10,033 bases of DNA from Neonectria sp. B-13 (lineage: Eukaryota > Ascomycota > Sordariomycetes > Hypocreales > Nectriaceae). Positions 1 through 8,045 of the stretch are shown here, piece by piece. Made by a program: the position numbers and the translations under genes. The notes beneath the pieces are model-generated. The model did no database searches and was not told the origin of the DNA. It worked only from the letters and a program-made list of their open reading frames with translations. Positions within the stretch are counted from its first letter, which is position 1. Each line of letters starts with the position of its first letter. The stretch is taken from contig NOKP01000074.1 of the NCBI GenBank assembly GCA_002682825.1, positions 54,693 to 64,725 on the forward strand. The letters run 5' to 3'.

Positions 1-240
1 AGTGGCAGGTGCTGTTGGCGAAGTCGGGCAACTTTCAAGTGGCTTTCTTCCCGACCTAGAAGCGCTCAAGATGAGCCTACCCGGAAGTCGGAGTCGGATA
101 GGAAGTCTGATATGGTCTTCTCTCGGGCTAAAGAAGAGCCCAGTGGTTGAGTTGAAAGTCGGGTTTCGCACCATTACACAGGGATTCACGGGACTCGCCT
201 CCGTTCTGCTTGAGTGCCAGAGCTCGATAAAGTACTTAAA
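1..240. other. window edge, possible 3' end of an unidentified ORF
   Basis: A plus-strand frame is open from the left edge to a TAA at 242-244 (about 80 codons). It has no motif I recognise, and no ATG gives it a convincing start. The stretch holds several copies of an AAGTCGG motif (near 21, 85 and 155), which may be decayed repeat sequence. It could be the tail of a gene cut by the window edge or non-coding DNA; I cannot decide. Confidence 0.15.
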
Positions 241-400
241 GTAACTAGTTCCTAGATATCTACTACATGGTGTAGTTGCTAGTTCCGGGGTACATACTTA
301 ATGTAATCGCTAGTAGTTCCTAGTGTAGTCGCTTGTTCCGAGGTACATACTTGATGTAGTCGCTGGTTCCTGGCGGAGTTGCTGGTTCCCAAGTACGTAC
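241..400. repeat. degenerate ~50 bp tandem repeat (minisatellite)
   Basis: The unit is built from TGTAGTYGCTNGTTCC followed by a GGTACATACTTGATG-like block and a second GCTNGTTCCTGG block. Copy A runs 271-323 (53 nt) and copy B 324-373 (50 nt). A partial copy covers 374-400, and a further partial block lies at 241-255. Copies A and B differ at several bases and by a 3 nt insertion, so the array is old. No open reading frame explains it, and the copies are contiguous rather than spacer-separated. Confidence 0.75.
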
Positions 401-472
401 AGAGGAAGCAGTTGGACTGCCTCCCTAGGCATACAACGTACATCACATTTCTTCCGAGCACATCCTCGAAAG

Positions 473-676
473 ATGCCCGCGCAAGCCCGGGGCTAGCACC
501 AACGTGCCCAGAGACAGGAAGCCACTGCTATAGCATTCCTCACTACGAATCAGCAGGAGGCCAAGAACCGCCTGGTTGAAATCAAGCGCGAGATGAAGCG
601 GCTCAACGCCGAAGAGAGAACCATCGAGCGTCTTATCGCTCAGCACACCCAGTCACTGGCGGTCCTATCGCGATGA
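473..676 (+). pseudogene. short coiled-coil ORF interrupted by an in-frame TAG
   Basis: From an ATG at 473 with A at -3, the frame reads 7 codons, meets a TAG at 494-496, then stays open for 59 codons to a TGA at 674-676. The downstream part is rich in K, R, E and Q, with an amphipathic helical pattern (around LVEIKREMKRLNAEERTIER). That composition looks like genuine coding sequence and a coiled coil. The TAG would be CAG with one C-to-T change. Alternatively, the CTAG at 493-496 could be a splice acceptor and 497-676 the last exon of a gene whose 5' part is not visible; I see no good branch site. Product unknown. The region just upstream is minisatellite, so a truncated relic is plausible. 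Confidence 0.35.
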
Positions 677-1003
677 TGAACGTGCCCGGGATGGAATGCT
701 GGATAGGAGTACAGATAGAAAGATATTTGAAGACTAATTGGATCTATTTCTCTGATTGAGTGCTTTCTCGCTCTACCATCTGGCCACCAGGTTTCTGCAA
801 CCGAGAATGTTGTAGGGTAGGTTCGGATCGTTGCGTACAACGACTTTACCTGGTCTTTCCCGGAGGCCAGACTCCGCCAAGGTCCAGGAACTAAATGGCT
901 TCGACGCCGCAATGGACATAGAGATTAAGCTTATTTCAACCGACAGTTAGGTCACAAATAGCTAGAGGAATCTGGCAAGACATTTCATTGCTACAAAGTA
1001 CAA
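677..1003. other. intergenic, nothing recognised
   Basis: Between the coiled-coil relic and the stop of the zinc-cluster gene. A minus-strand frame is open across 640-912, but its composition is not protein-like and it has no motif. It should contain the 3' ends of the two flanking genes. I see no clear polyadenylation signal, repeat or RNA gene. Confidence 0.4.
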
Positions 1004-2244
1004 TTATTCAATCGGCCGATCCGAAAATATTCTTGGGTCCGGCATGACGCCTCTGTTGACAAGCTCCGCCTCTGCAGCCTGGAGACGAACGCCCAAACTT
1101 GCCAGCTTGGTCCCATGGTTTCGCCACTCCGTCATAACTTTCTGATACTCCAACTTTGCATACCGTAAGGCCTCTGCCTGCTGCGAAGACACGGGTTGGG
1201 GCGTAGGAGCCGACGTCGGGATGGCTTGAGGGAGCGTGTAAGGATCTATGTAATAGCGGGGGGCCACGGGCGACCCAGAAGGACGTGTAGAGGCCGGTAA
1301 CCCAGAAGGTCGTATAGAGACCGGCGATCCAGGAGGGAGTGTAGAGGCCCGCGCCCGCGGAATCTGCTGCTCCGTGTGGAAGACCTGCCGTCCAGACACG
1401 GCGTCATGAACAACGGAGCCCGGATGATAGGCAGCGGCCACCTGCTGGTGCTGCATTATGGCATAGGTTTGATCGGCGTAGGTCGGCACTTCGGCAGCTG
1501 CAAAGGAGTCAGCGGCTAGTAGAGATGGCTAGGGCAGGCAAATGGGAGACGAACCGAATTGAGGGTGCTTTTCAAGCCATATCTTCCGAGCAGCATCATC
1601 GCCGACATAACACTTATCATACATTTCTTCATAGTCGAGCGGAGCAGTGGTAATGCAAGAAAGATCACTCGGTGGTTTCGACATGTTGGATCCAGGGTGG
1701 CCCGCCCCCAAACAGTCCAGATCAGTCCCCGCAGAGCTTTCCTTCTGTGCTGACGGGATGACATCATTGCTGTGGTGCTGTTCGGCGACGGTCTGCTGGA
1801 ACGAGTTGTGCATAGCCAAGCTCTCGGTTCCATTGGCATTGGGCTGATTGTCCTTAGTCCAGGGGCTGTCAGGATGGCCGTTATGTTCTACTGCCGCTTG
1901 GGCTACTGCTTGGGCTTCCGCTTGTTGAGCTGACTCATTCCTTGAGTCTGTTTTCCGTTTCTTTCTTTCACGGGTGTATTGGCATTCAAGACTAACTTCT
2001 ATTCCAGTCAGCGGTCGCATCATGATTGTTGACTCGAAGACCTACTCCGGCAGCTGGCACAGGGATTTTGGCCGTCACACTTTACACATCGCCTGCTACA
2101 GCCATCGCATGCTCGGTGACTCCTCCTAAGAGAACTGGGATGCTGTTGATGCTCCGTCAATGGAATAGGCCTGGCTAAACGGGGTATTTGTACCCTTGCC
2201 CCGGCGTTTCGAGGCCGTTCCTTTGCACCTGGGATTATGTCCAT
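1004..2244 (-). pseudogene. Zn2Cys6 zinc-cluster transcription factor, split by a nonsense codon
   Basis: A fungal nuclear DNA-binding regulator by family. Exon 1 is 2244-2046 and exon 2 is 1998-1004. The intron (2045-1999, 47 nt) has donor GTAGGT, branch CTGAC and acceptor ATAG. Splicing completes the cluster as C46-x2-C49-x6-C56-x5-C62-x2-C65-x6-C72, followed by the basic stretch TRERKKRK; an extra Cys sits at 53, where Lys/Arg is usual. Exon 2 then meets TAG at 1531-1529 (codon 223), after which the same frame continues to TAA at 1006-1004. The conceptual length is 397 codons. The rest is Gln/Ala-rich, with three 9-residue Pro/Ser repeats (about 287-313) and a predicted helix (about 337-383). 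I see no fungal-specific transcription-factor middle-homology domain. The ATG at 2244 is the first in frame before the cluster. As written, translation gives 222 residues with an intact DNA-binding domain but no C-terminal half. It is either a young pseudogene or a truncated regulator. Its target genes cannot be inferred. Confidence 0.75.
1274..1354 (-). repeat. three 27-bp in-frame repeats in the zinc-cluster gene
   Basis: Units at 1274-1300, 1301-1327 and 1328-1354 share CCAGAAGG and GTAGAGGCC blocks and encode a 9-residue Pro/Ser/Arg-rich repeat (RPSGSPVAP-like) on the minus strand. All units are exactly 27 bp, so the reading frame is kept. This is an intragenic minisatellite in a presumably disordered linker, downstream of the internal stop. 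Confidence 0.75.
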
Positions 2245-2450
2245 GTAAGGGGAGAAGCCGTGAAGTTGGACAACAGATGTCAGCTGTGTAGCTCGCTCCG
2301 TGAGGTGCGTAAGACTGGGGTTATCAGAGGACTGATTGCTCGGCGACAGGCGATGGCGCGTTGGTGCGTGCTTTCGTCTTCTTCGTACTGAAAGGGCGAT
2401 TTTTTAATAGTGAATGAAGACGTGGGGATGGGTGGTTTTTGCTGGGCAGT

Positions 2451-2458
2451 TTTATAAA
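2451..2458 (-). promoter_or_regulatory. TATA box candidate for the zinc-cluster gene
   Basis: TTTATAAA lies about 205 nt upstream of the minus-strand ATG at 2244. The core is palindromic, so orientation rests only on the neighbouring gene. A CCAATCA box at 2721-2727 (plus orientation) lies further upstream and could serve the same promoter. Assignment is by position only. Confidence 0.35.
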
Positions 2459-2940
2459 GAGGAGTGCTTGTTGTGTCGCCTCGCGTCCAGTGGTTCGCCA
2501 GCTGCGAGGCAACCTTGATCAACGTGTGTGTGTCCAAAGTTACACAGGGGCGCTGCGTTTTAATGGCTGGGCGTCTAGGAGCATGAAACGACTAGCTTTT
2601 CCTGGTCGTGCTGTTGGTATCAAAAGTAATCATGATGGCAACCATGCGACGGTGGCGACGCATGTTGGCTAGGTGCGGTCGCGAGGCGGACACGCTATTT
2701 TGATGCAATCACCGAAGCAACCAATCAGCTCTAGTCATAGACAGTACGCCATCGTGCGGAGCCGATGGTTCCCTTGGTGAGTCCCAGGGGTATTCACACA
2801 CCGGATGTGGCCCTTGACAGGCACAACAGGCTGCCTGAGAAGTCTGATATGCAGAGTGCCAGATTTGTCCCGCCACACGTAGGGAGTAGTGACAAGTCAT
2901 TTTGCGATCAATGGTCCCACGGTAATAGTCGCTTTGACGA

Positions 2941-3114
2941 ATGAAGACGGGTCGGACGAAGCTAAATGGAAGGAAAGACAACGCTAGTCCGATTCTTTCT
3001 CGCCTTGGACTTGTATTGGATGTTGACGAGGCGAAGGGTGTTGGAAAGGGAGAAGAGGAAACAAGCCAACTTATCGAGGCTTTCATGCAGCAATGCCTGC
3101 AGCGCCACTTGTAG
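2941..3114 (+). CDS. possible small hypothetical protein (57 aa) or gene remnant
   Basis: The frame runs from ATG 2941 to TAG 3112-3114 (57 codons), with an in-frame stop just upstream. The second half is acidic and amphipathic (LGLVLDVDEAKGVGKGEE, then a helix ending at the C-terminus). This looks more protein-like than the other frames here. There is no recognised domain, splice partner or promoter signal. It could be a true small gene, the last exon of a decayed gene, or chance. Confidence 0.22.
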   Translation: MKTGRTKLNGRKDNASPILSRLGLVLDVDEAKGVGKGEEETSQLIEAFMQQCLQRHL

Positions 3115-3760
3115 CCTTCAGGCCGGATCCAAGCCATTAAGACAGACCGGTTTCCCGGATGATCCCTACTATATGGAAGTGAGGCGAGCAGGATGACATG
3201 CTGTGGCCATAGAGTGTTGACCAGGCTGACCAATGCTTGCCTTGGCAAATGATTCTTGCACGTTCCACGTACTCATGAGTTTCCCCAACCTCACTGGCTT
3301 CACTACTTGCTCTCTGTAAAACAACCTACAACACAACATAGCAGAAATTGGTCTAGCATTCATGGGACGCCCTCAACGAAATCCGAACCGGCGATACCCA
3401 AATGGGACCACGCATTCCATTTCTTTTAGTGAATTCAACAAGTTCCTCACATTGAATAAATGTTGATGTATGAACGGTAGAACTCGTATTGCCGCTGTGT
3501 AGGGGGGGGCGCATTGCTGACCCTCTGGTCCCGAATTAGGAGGGGCTGGATGAGGCTCAGGTGCAAACTAAGGGAGCAAGCCAGGTCCATACTGGTACTA
3601 GCAATCCCATGTGGCATACCGGGGCAGCTGGACTCGGCTTGGTGGGACTTATGAGGACCCCCGGCGCCATACCCCGATGCTATGCTTACCCACAGTGTAA
3701 TAAACACTACTTCACACCGTGGCCGCAAGTCTGCCTTGCGCTTCACATTTGCCCACGTTC

Positions 3761-3858
3761 ATTGGGCTGCAATAAATGTCAGGCAACATGTAGTATTTTT
3801 TGACTCGAAATTGCCGTCGCCCCTCTTTAGATGCGTCGTGGGAAAGCCGAGGTATAAG
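3761..3858 (+). promoter_or_regulatory. promoter elements of the CCCH gene
   Basis: An inverted CCAAT box (ATTGG, 3761-3765) and a TATA-like TATAAG (3853-3858) lie 233 and 141 nt before the ATG at 3994. A pyrimidine-rich stretch follows at about 3889-3917, as is common near fungal transcription starts. Spacing and order fit a fungal promoter, but each element is short. Confidence 0.35.
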
Positions 3859-3993
3859 AAGCCCAGCCTGATTTCCATCTGCCATATTTCAACCTCTCTT
3901 CCTTACGTCTACTTGTCTGTAGATTAAACCGTCCTCGTTAAACCACCTAAGCGTCTACGCTGCGCGATTCACTTGACAAGCAGCCACGATAAC

Positions 3994-5511
3994 ATGAGCG
4001 TTAGCATACAGTTTGATACACTCAACCAGGAGTGGGAGTCGTATATGACTCTGGAGGATAACAAGAATAGTATCGTAGCGGTAAGTATGATGCTGAATCC
4101 TTCTCTTAATCACGGTGCTCATTCGTGTCACGCTAGAAATTATTCAAGGGGGCAAAGGACCAATCTGAATTGCTCTCAGATGCTCAGTTGGACCTTCAAG
4201 ATAAAAAGGATCTTCTTAGAATAAAGCGCGCGGATATTGAGAAGCTGAACGAGGAAATCCGCAGATTGAAGCTTGAGAAAGTGAGAAAGCCCGGTTTTCA
4301 GGCTAGGAGAATTAGCTAACAACTCAGCTTCAGGACAAGTTTGGATTCATAGCAGTTGTCATTGACGGCGACTGTATGCTGGTAGGTTCGTCCCATCTTG
4401 TGACAGTTTCCAGCTAACACGTGGCCAGTTCCAAGATGATCTTGTCAAGCAAGGCATGGCTGGCGGCAAGAAGGCGGCTAGTCTGCTCAAGCAATCAATC
4501 AAAGTAGAGACCGCGAAACTATTCCCCTCAGAATATCATCATCTTCAAATCATCATTCGAGTTTTCGCCAACATGAGAGGCTTGGCCAAAACATGGCGAG
4601 AATTTCTCGCAGATTCTTCACCCTTGGATGAGTTTGTCCGTGGTTTCAACATGGGCGACGCCATGTGTGACTATATTGATGCCGGAAATGGCAAGGAATG
4701 CTCGGACGAGAAGGTCAAAGGCAAGCCGTCAGGCTCTCGAGAATTATTTCTATTTGCTAATAAAGCCAATGAAGGAAATGTCCAACACTGTATTGACGAC
4801 TCCCACTGCCGACAGATCTTCTTCGGTGGCTCCGCCGACGACGGGTACGCTCGTCTTCTCGGGCCGTACTGTGAGGACGAGAACATCCGCAAGCGGATTT
4901 CCCTCATTAAAGGGCCCCCATTCGCCTACGAACTCATGAGTATCAAGGACAAGTTCAACAACGTCTCCTTCGACACCATCTTCAGAACGGAGAAAATACC
5001 AAGCTCGAAGCTGAGGGATGCAACCCCTCCTATTAGCCCTTCTGTAAACTACGCAAAGGTTGTTTCCAAGGCTTCAGCTGCAGCTGCGCCAATAACCACC
5101 GTGACAATTCGAAATGGCGTGAGTTTCAGCAGCGTGAGTTCCAAAGGACCCAAGGCAGCGGTCATGTGGAACAGTCAGGACAAACGCGTCGATCAAGACC
5201 TACGCGGTACCTTTTCACCAGACCTCTATGGTGATCTCAAGAGTCGCAAGCTGTGCAACTCCTTCTACCTTCTTGGGAAGTGTCCCAATGGGAGCTACTG
5301 CAAGCATCATCATGATAAAAAGGTCGACAAGGAGCAACTCGCAGCCTTGCGCGCCCTTGCGCGCTCGAATCCCTGCCAAGATGGACCTTGGTGCGATGAT
5401 CCAACTTGCATTTTTGGTCACCGTTGCATTTGGGGTAAAAACTGTGAATGGGGTGAGGACTGCCGGTTCAGTCGGGAAATGCATCACAATGATACAAAAG
5501 TCGCCAATTAG
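3994..5511 (+). CDS. DUF7923-like / CCCH zinc-finger protein, 4 exons, 453 aa
   Basis: Exons are 3994-4080, 4137-4280, 4334-4381 and 4429-5511; the stop is TAG. Introns are 56, 53 and 47 nt, all phase 0, with GTAAGT, GTGAGA and GTAGGT donors; the second and third carry GCTAAC branch sites. The start is the first ATG in exon 1, which ends at a GTAAGT. Residues 45-77 form a charged coiled coil. Residues about 78-283 match the fungal domain I know as DUF7923: FIAVVIDGD (82-90), an RGFN and DAGNGKE block (164-183) and FFGGSADDGYARLL (224-237). Residues 369-388 form a perfect C-x8-C-x5-C-x3-H finger. A second finger is C409-x5-C415-x4-C420-x3-H424. A third Cys cluster (426, 432, 438, H445) is degenerate. 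CCCH fingers usually bind RNA. The spaced acidic motifs of the N-terminal domain recall PIN/NYN nucleases. A cytoplasmic or nuclear RNA-binding or RNA-cleaving role is inferred, not shown. The gene has no breaks and appears complete. Confidence 0.9.
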
Positions 5512-6837
5512 GTTTATCTAGGATTGCCAAAACACGGACTTACGGGCAGATTGAATTGTTCCTAGTTAGTTTAAATTATAGATTATTATTGATGAAATTG
5601 ACTGCGCAATGGATGCCCAACTCTTGAGTGTAATCAGTGCATTCCGGATTTTTGGACCGTATGATTCCTCCTGCAAATAAAAAGACATGTATCTTCTAGC
5701 GACTTGAGAGTGCTGACTCGTTTCTATGCTGACTTTATTCCTTGTATTGGTTGAGCTCAGTAACTGGGTGGTTGGCAGGTTGCGCAAACAGCAGCAGAGG
5801 GCGAATAGTGCAACTGGATATGTGATCCAGCCGTTGATTATTGCCTACTGACGAGTGAAAATGGGTGTAGTGGAAGCTCAGTATGGTGCTGTGCTTTGGT
5901 AATCCAACGTAAGCCGTATTAAATGGAAGATCAATTGCTATCAGTCTTACAATGGTTCCAAAAGTATGTCATATGGCTACCTGTTTCTTGCCCACTGATA
6001 CGTCCTAAAGCCCAGCTTGGCTGGATCTTTCCCAAACTCGTTCACAGCCCGTTGGCCAAATCGAAATCACATCAGTCCTGATTCAAACGTCACACGCAAT
6101 GAACTGATACCTGCACCAACGAGCCTTGGGTTCTATTGAGCCAATTTCCCGGGGCAGCCATGAGGAGTCGGGTCGTTCACCCAGCCACCTACCTGCTTCA
6201 AGTCTGTATCCTGCGATAGGGAATATTGGCTGCCTCCGACCCAGGGGCAGGAAAGCTGAGGCACTTGAGCGGATGACTGGCCAAGGCTCTGTTGGTTGGC
6301 AGGGATTAAGTAACAACGCTCCTTGGGTGGAACATACTTGCAGGGCTAACATACAGGTCTCAGTGACATGATTTGGTGGAACTGGGCAAGCTTGCACGGT
6401 TCTAAGGGAGATCTGTCTGTGGGTGGGGGACAAGCATGTCCTGAATCGTGTGCTAGGCCGCCTTGCCGCTGGCTTCCGTTTCCTATCGCTGGGCTTTACC
6501 GTGGCTCAAATATACTAAGTCGTGCCAGTGTTCAAAGGAGACCACGGATGCCGACTCGGCTCAATGACCCGGAGAAGACCACAGTTTGAGCAATGGTACA
6601 TGGTTCCTTGGACACTTCTTTTTTATGTGAGCTGTTCTTAAACAGTGAGATACAATTTATATATGTCTATGGTTCCATGTTTCTCTCGCCAATCCCCCGT
6701 ATTCCAGTCTCGCTGTGTTAACACATATGCATACAAGTGCTCTCCACGCTTCTCGCGGTACTGAGTGCTGGAATGTTTGCGGATGCGGCGAGACACGGAG
6801 AAAAACAAGATCTCGAGTACTGACTTTAAGTAAATAT
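5512..6837. other. intergenic region, 3' flanks of convergent genes
   Basis: Between two convergent genes. An AT-rich stretch at about 5567-5592 and an AATAAA at 5675-5680 could serve 3' end formation of the CCCH gene. Overlapping frames of 81-116 codons at 6083-6433 on both strands carry no motif. I see no repeat, RNA gene or transposon end here. Confidence 0.45.
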
Positions 6838-7433
6838 CTAGTACATCAAAGAGTATGCGGCTCCCTTTTGAGCAGCACCCAGCTTTCGCTAACCCCAGTC
6901 AGTATTCAGCGAGCAGGACACAGGTTTTCTACTTACCACACAATCTTCTATGTCACACGAATCCAATATAGGCGTTCCCATAGTCCGCAATGTTGCCTGA
7001 ATATGCTGCTTGTCGAAGATGTCCACAAAGTCTTGTTCCCGCGCTTCATCTTTCCGCTCCAGTGATATTTCCAGGAACACTCTCACCGGTACCAAAAAGT
7101 CCTCCGGGAATTTATCCAAAACAGTTTCTATTGACATCCCATCATTGGGATTGACCGGCGACTGCAACTCACTCATTAGTGCAACAATTGATGCTTTTTC
7201 CTTCTGGGGATCATCAGCTTTCTTCCCCCAGACGTCGAGGTCCATTTCCTGATCATGTCTTAACGATGCATCTCCACAGTCTTGGGATGGGGAGATATCG
7301 ATGTCGTCTTCCCAAAATATAATTAAACAAGTAATCTTGTCATCTTCTCCCACCGAAACCTCCACAAGTAGGGCGGTCTGTTGAGAAGTTGGGTTAGCAA
7401 TTTATCCGAAGTTTTGCCGAGAGGACTTACCAT
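6838..7433 (-). CDS. acidic orphan protein, spliced, about 164 aa
   Basis: Exons are 7433-7431, 7377-6937 and 6888-6838 (stop TAG). Intron 1 (7430-7378, 53 nt) has GTAAGT, GCTAAC and CAG. Intron 2 (6936-6889, 48 nt) has GTAAGT, CTGAC and TTAG. Both are phase 0, and removing them joins one continuous frame, which is strong evidence for a real gene. The only in-frame ATG before intron 1 abuts the donor (ATG-GTAAGT), with A at -3 and a pyrimidine-rich leader upstream; the frame further up meets a TAA without another ATG. The protein is acidic: a hydrophobic strand-like start (ALLVEVS, CLIIFWEDD), an Asp/Glu/Ser-rich linker, then helical segments with FLVPVRVFLEISLERKD. I do not recognise the family, and there is no signal peptide or membrane segment. 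It could be a whole small protein or the 3' end of a gene whose 5' exons are lost. Confidence 0.6.
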
Positions 7434-7558
7434 CGTGGTTCGCAAAATGGGTGGGACGAAGGACAGCAGGGAGCAAATTTGCCGAAACCCAACGAGGCAT
7501 GCATTGAGGAGGCAACCGATCGCCTTATGTGACTCTTTTATCTTCCTGCAGGACACCC

Positions 7559-7675
7559 ATGGAGAAGTGGCCGGCGGACACGCTGATTTCCGTTAGCTGC
7601 AAGCTTTGCCGCCAGGTGCGCCAGCTGTGGGAGGGTATTGTCTTACTGTCGCAAAGTCAGGGGCGCAGGGGCTGA
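7559..7675 (+). other. short ORF with a zinc-cluster-like CxxC start
   Basis: ATG 7559 opens a 38-codon frame reading ...LISVSCKLCRQ, then a stop at 7673-7675. SC-x2-C-R is how many Zn2Cys6 proteins begin their cluster, and the following bases (GTGCGC) could be a weak splice donor. I find no second half of a cluster downstream, only repeats. It is a possible relic of a second zinc-cluster gene, divergent from the orphan gene 125 bp away, but chance is as likely. Confidence 0.15.
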
Positions 7676-8045
7676 TGAGCTGAGCCCATGCAAAGCAAAC
7701 ATTAGCGACGGAGAAAGCGTCCTCGTCTGTGAGCGGCGCTGATCTTTACCTGTCTTGGTTTTCTGATTTCTTGGCGACTGATTGTCCTGCTTTTGCCGAA
7801 GGCATAGTGCAAGGGGTCATGAGCTAATACCATGCAAAGTAAGCATTAGCGACGGGGAAAGCCGTGATATGCGCTGATCTTAACCTACCTTGGTTTTCTG
7901 ATATCTTGGCGACTGATTGTCCCGCTTTTGCCGAAGGCATTAGCGACGGGGAAAGCGTCCTCGCTGTCTGTGATGTGCGTTGATATTAGCCTATTCTGGG
8001 TTTCTGGTTTCTTGGCGCAAGATCGCCCCGCTTTTACCGGACGCA
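7661..8045. repeat. three degenerate direct repeats, 106-144 bp each
   Basis: Units are 7661-7804, 7805-7939 and 7940-8045. All contain TTAGCGACGG-GAAAGC (7702, 7846, 7940) and end with TTTCT-[15-20 nt]-TGCTTTTGCCGAAGGCA or a variant. Units 1 and 2 match at 45 of 47 positions over their final block. Unit 2 lacks about 12 nt in the middle, and unit 3 lacks the CATGCAAAG head found at 7688 and 7831. The copies are contiguous, so this is not a CRISPR. No inverted ends or coding capacity suggest a transposon. It looks like a local duplication array of unknown function. Confidence 0.8.

Larger units (their letters stand above)
2245..3993. other. long intergenic region between divergent genes
   Basis: This stretch lies between the starts of the minus-strand zinc-cluster gene and the plus-strand CCCH gene, so it should hold both promoters. 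Several long frames occur (for example minus 2709-3248 and minus 3447-3746), but they have no motifs and look like chance. A G8 run sits at 3502-3509. The only protein-like piece I noticed is the 57-codon ORF at 2941-3114. Confidence 0.5.

Noticed and set aside
1529..1534. Programmed stop-codon readthrough
   Set aside because: Context is TAG-CCA; the known efficient fungal readthrough context is TGA-CTA. Nothing supports it.
1500..1560. An intron that would remove the TAG in the zinc-cluster gene
   Set aside because: CTAG would be a usable acceptor, but the nearby donors are poor (GTCGGC, GTTCGT), no branch site is present and the shortest option is about 26 nt.
2966..3196. GKTT at the start of a plus-strand frame as a nucleotide-binding P-loop
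   Set aside because: The Gly-rich part of a Walker A motif is missing and no Walker B or following domain is visible.
2709..3248. 179-codon minus-strand frame
   Set aside because: No domain, biased and irregular composition, and no promoter or splice logic; it overlaps the more protein-like short frame on the other strand.
3447..3746. 99-codon minus-strand frame
   Set aside because: No motif; it lies in the promoter region of the CCCH gene.
5215..5521. Frames overlapping the 3' part of the CCCH gene on both strands
   Set aside because: They are shadows of the zinc-finger coding frame.
6083..6433. Overlapping frames of 116 and 81 codons on opposite strands
   Set aside because: Both lack motifs; open frames on both strands in GC-balanced DNA are expected by chance, and a GTAGGT donor inside has no matching exon.
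7661..8045. CRISPR or MITE interpretation of the repeats
   Set aside because: Copies are long and contiguous with no spacers, and there are no terminal inverted repeats or target duplications.
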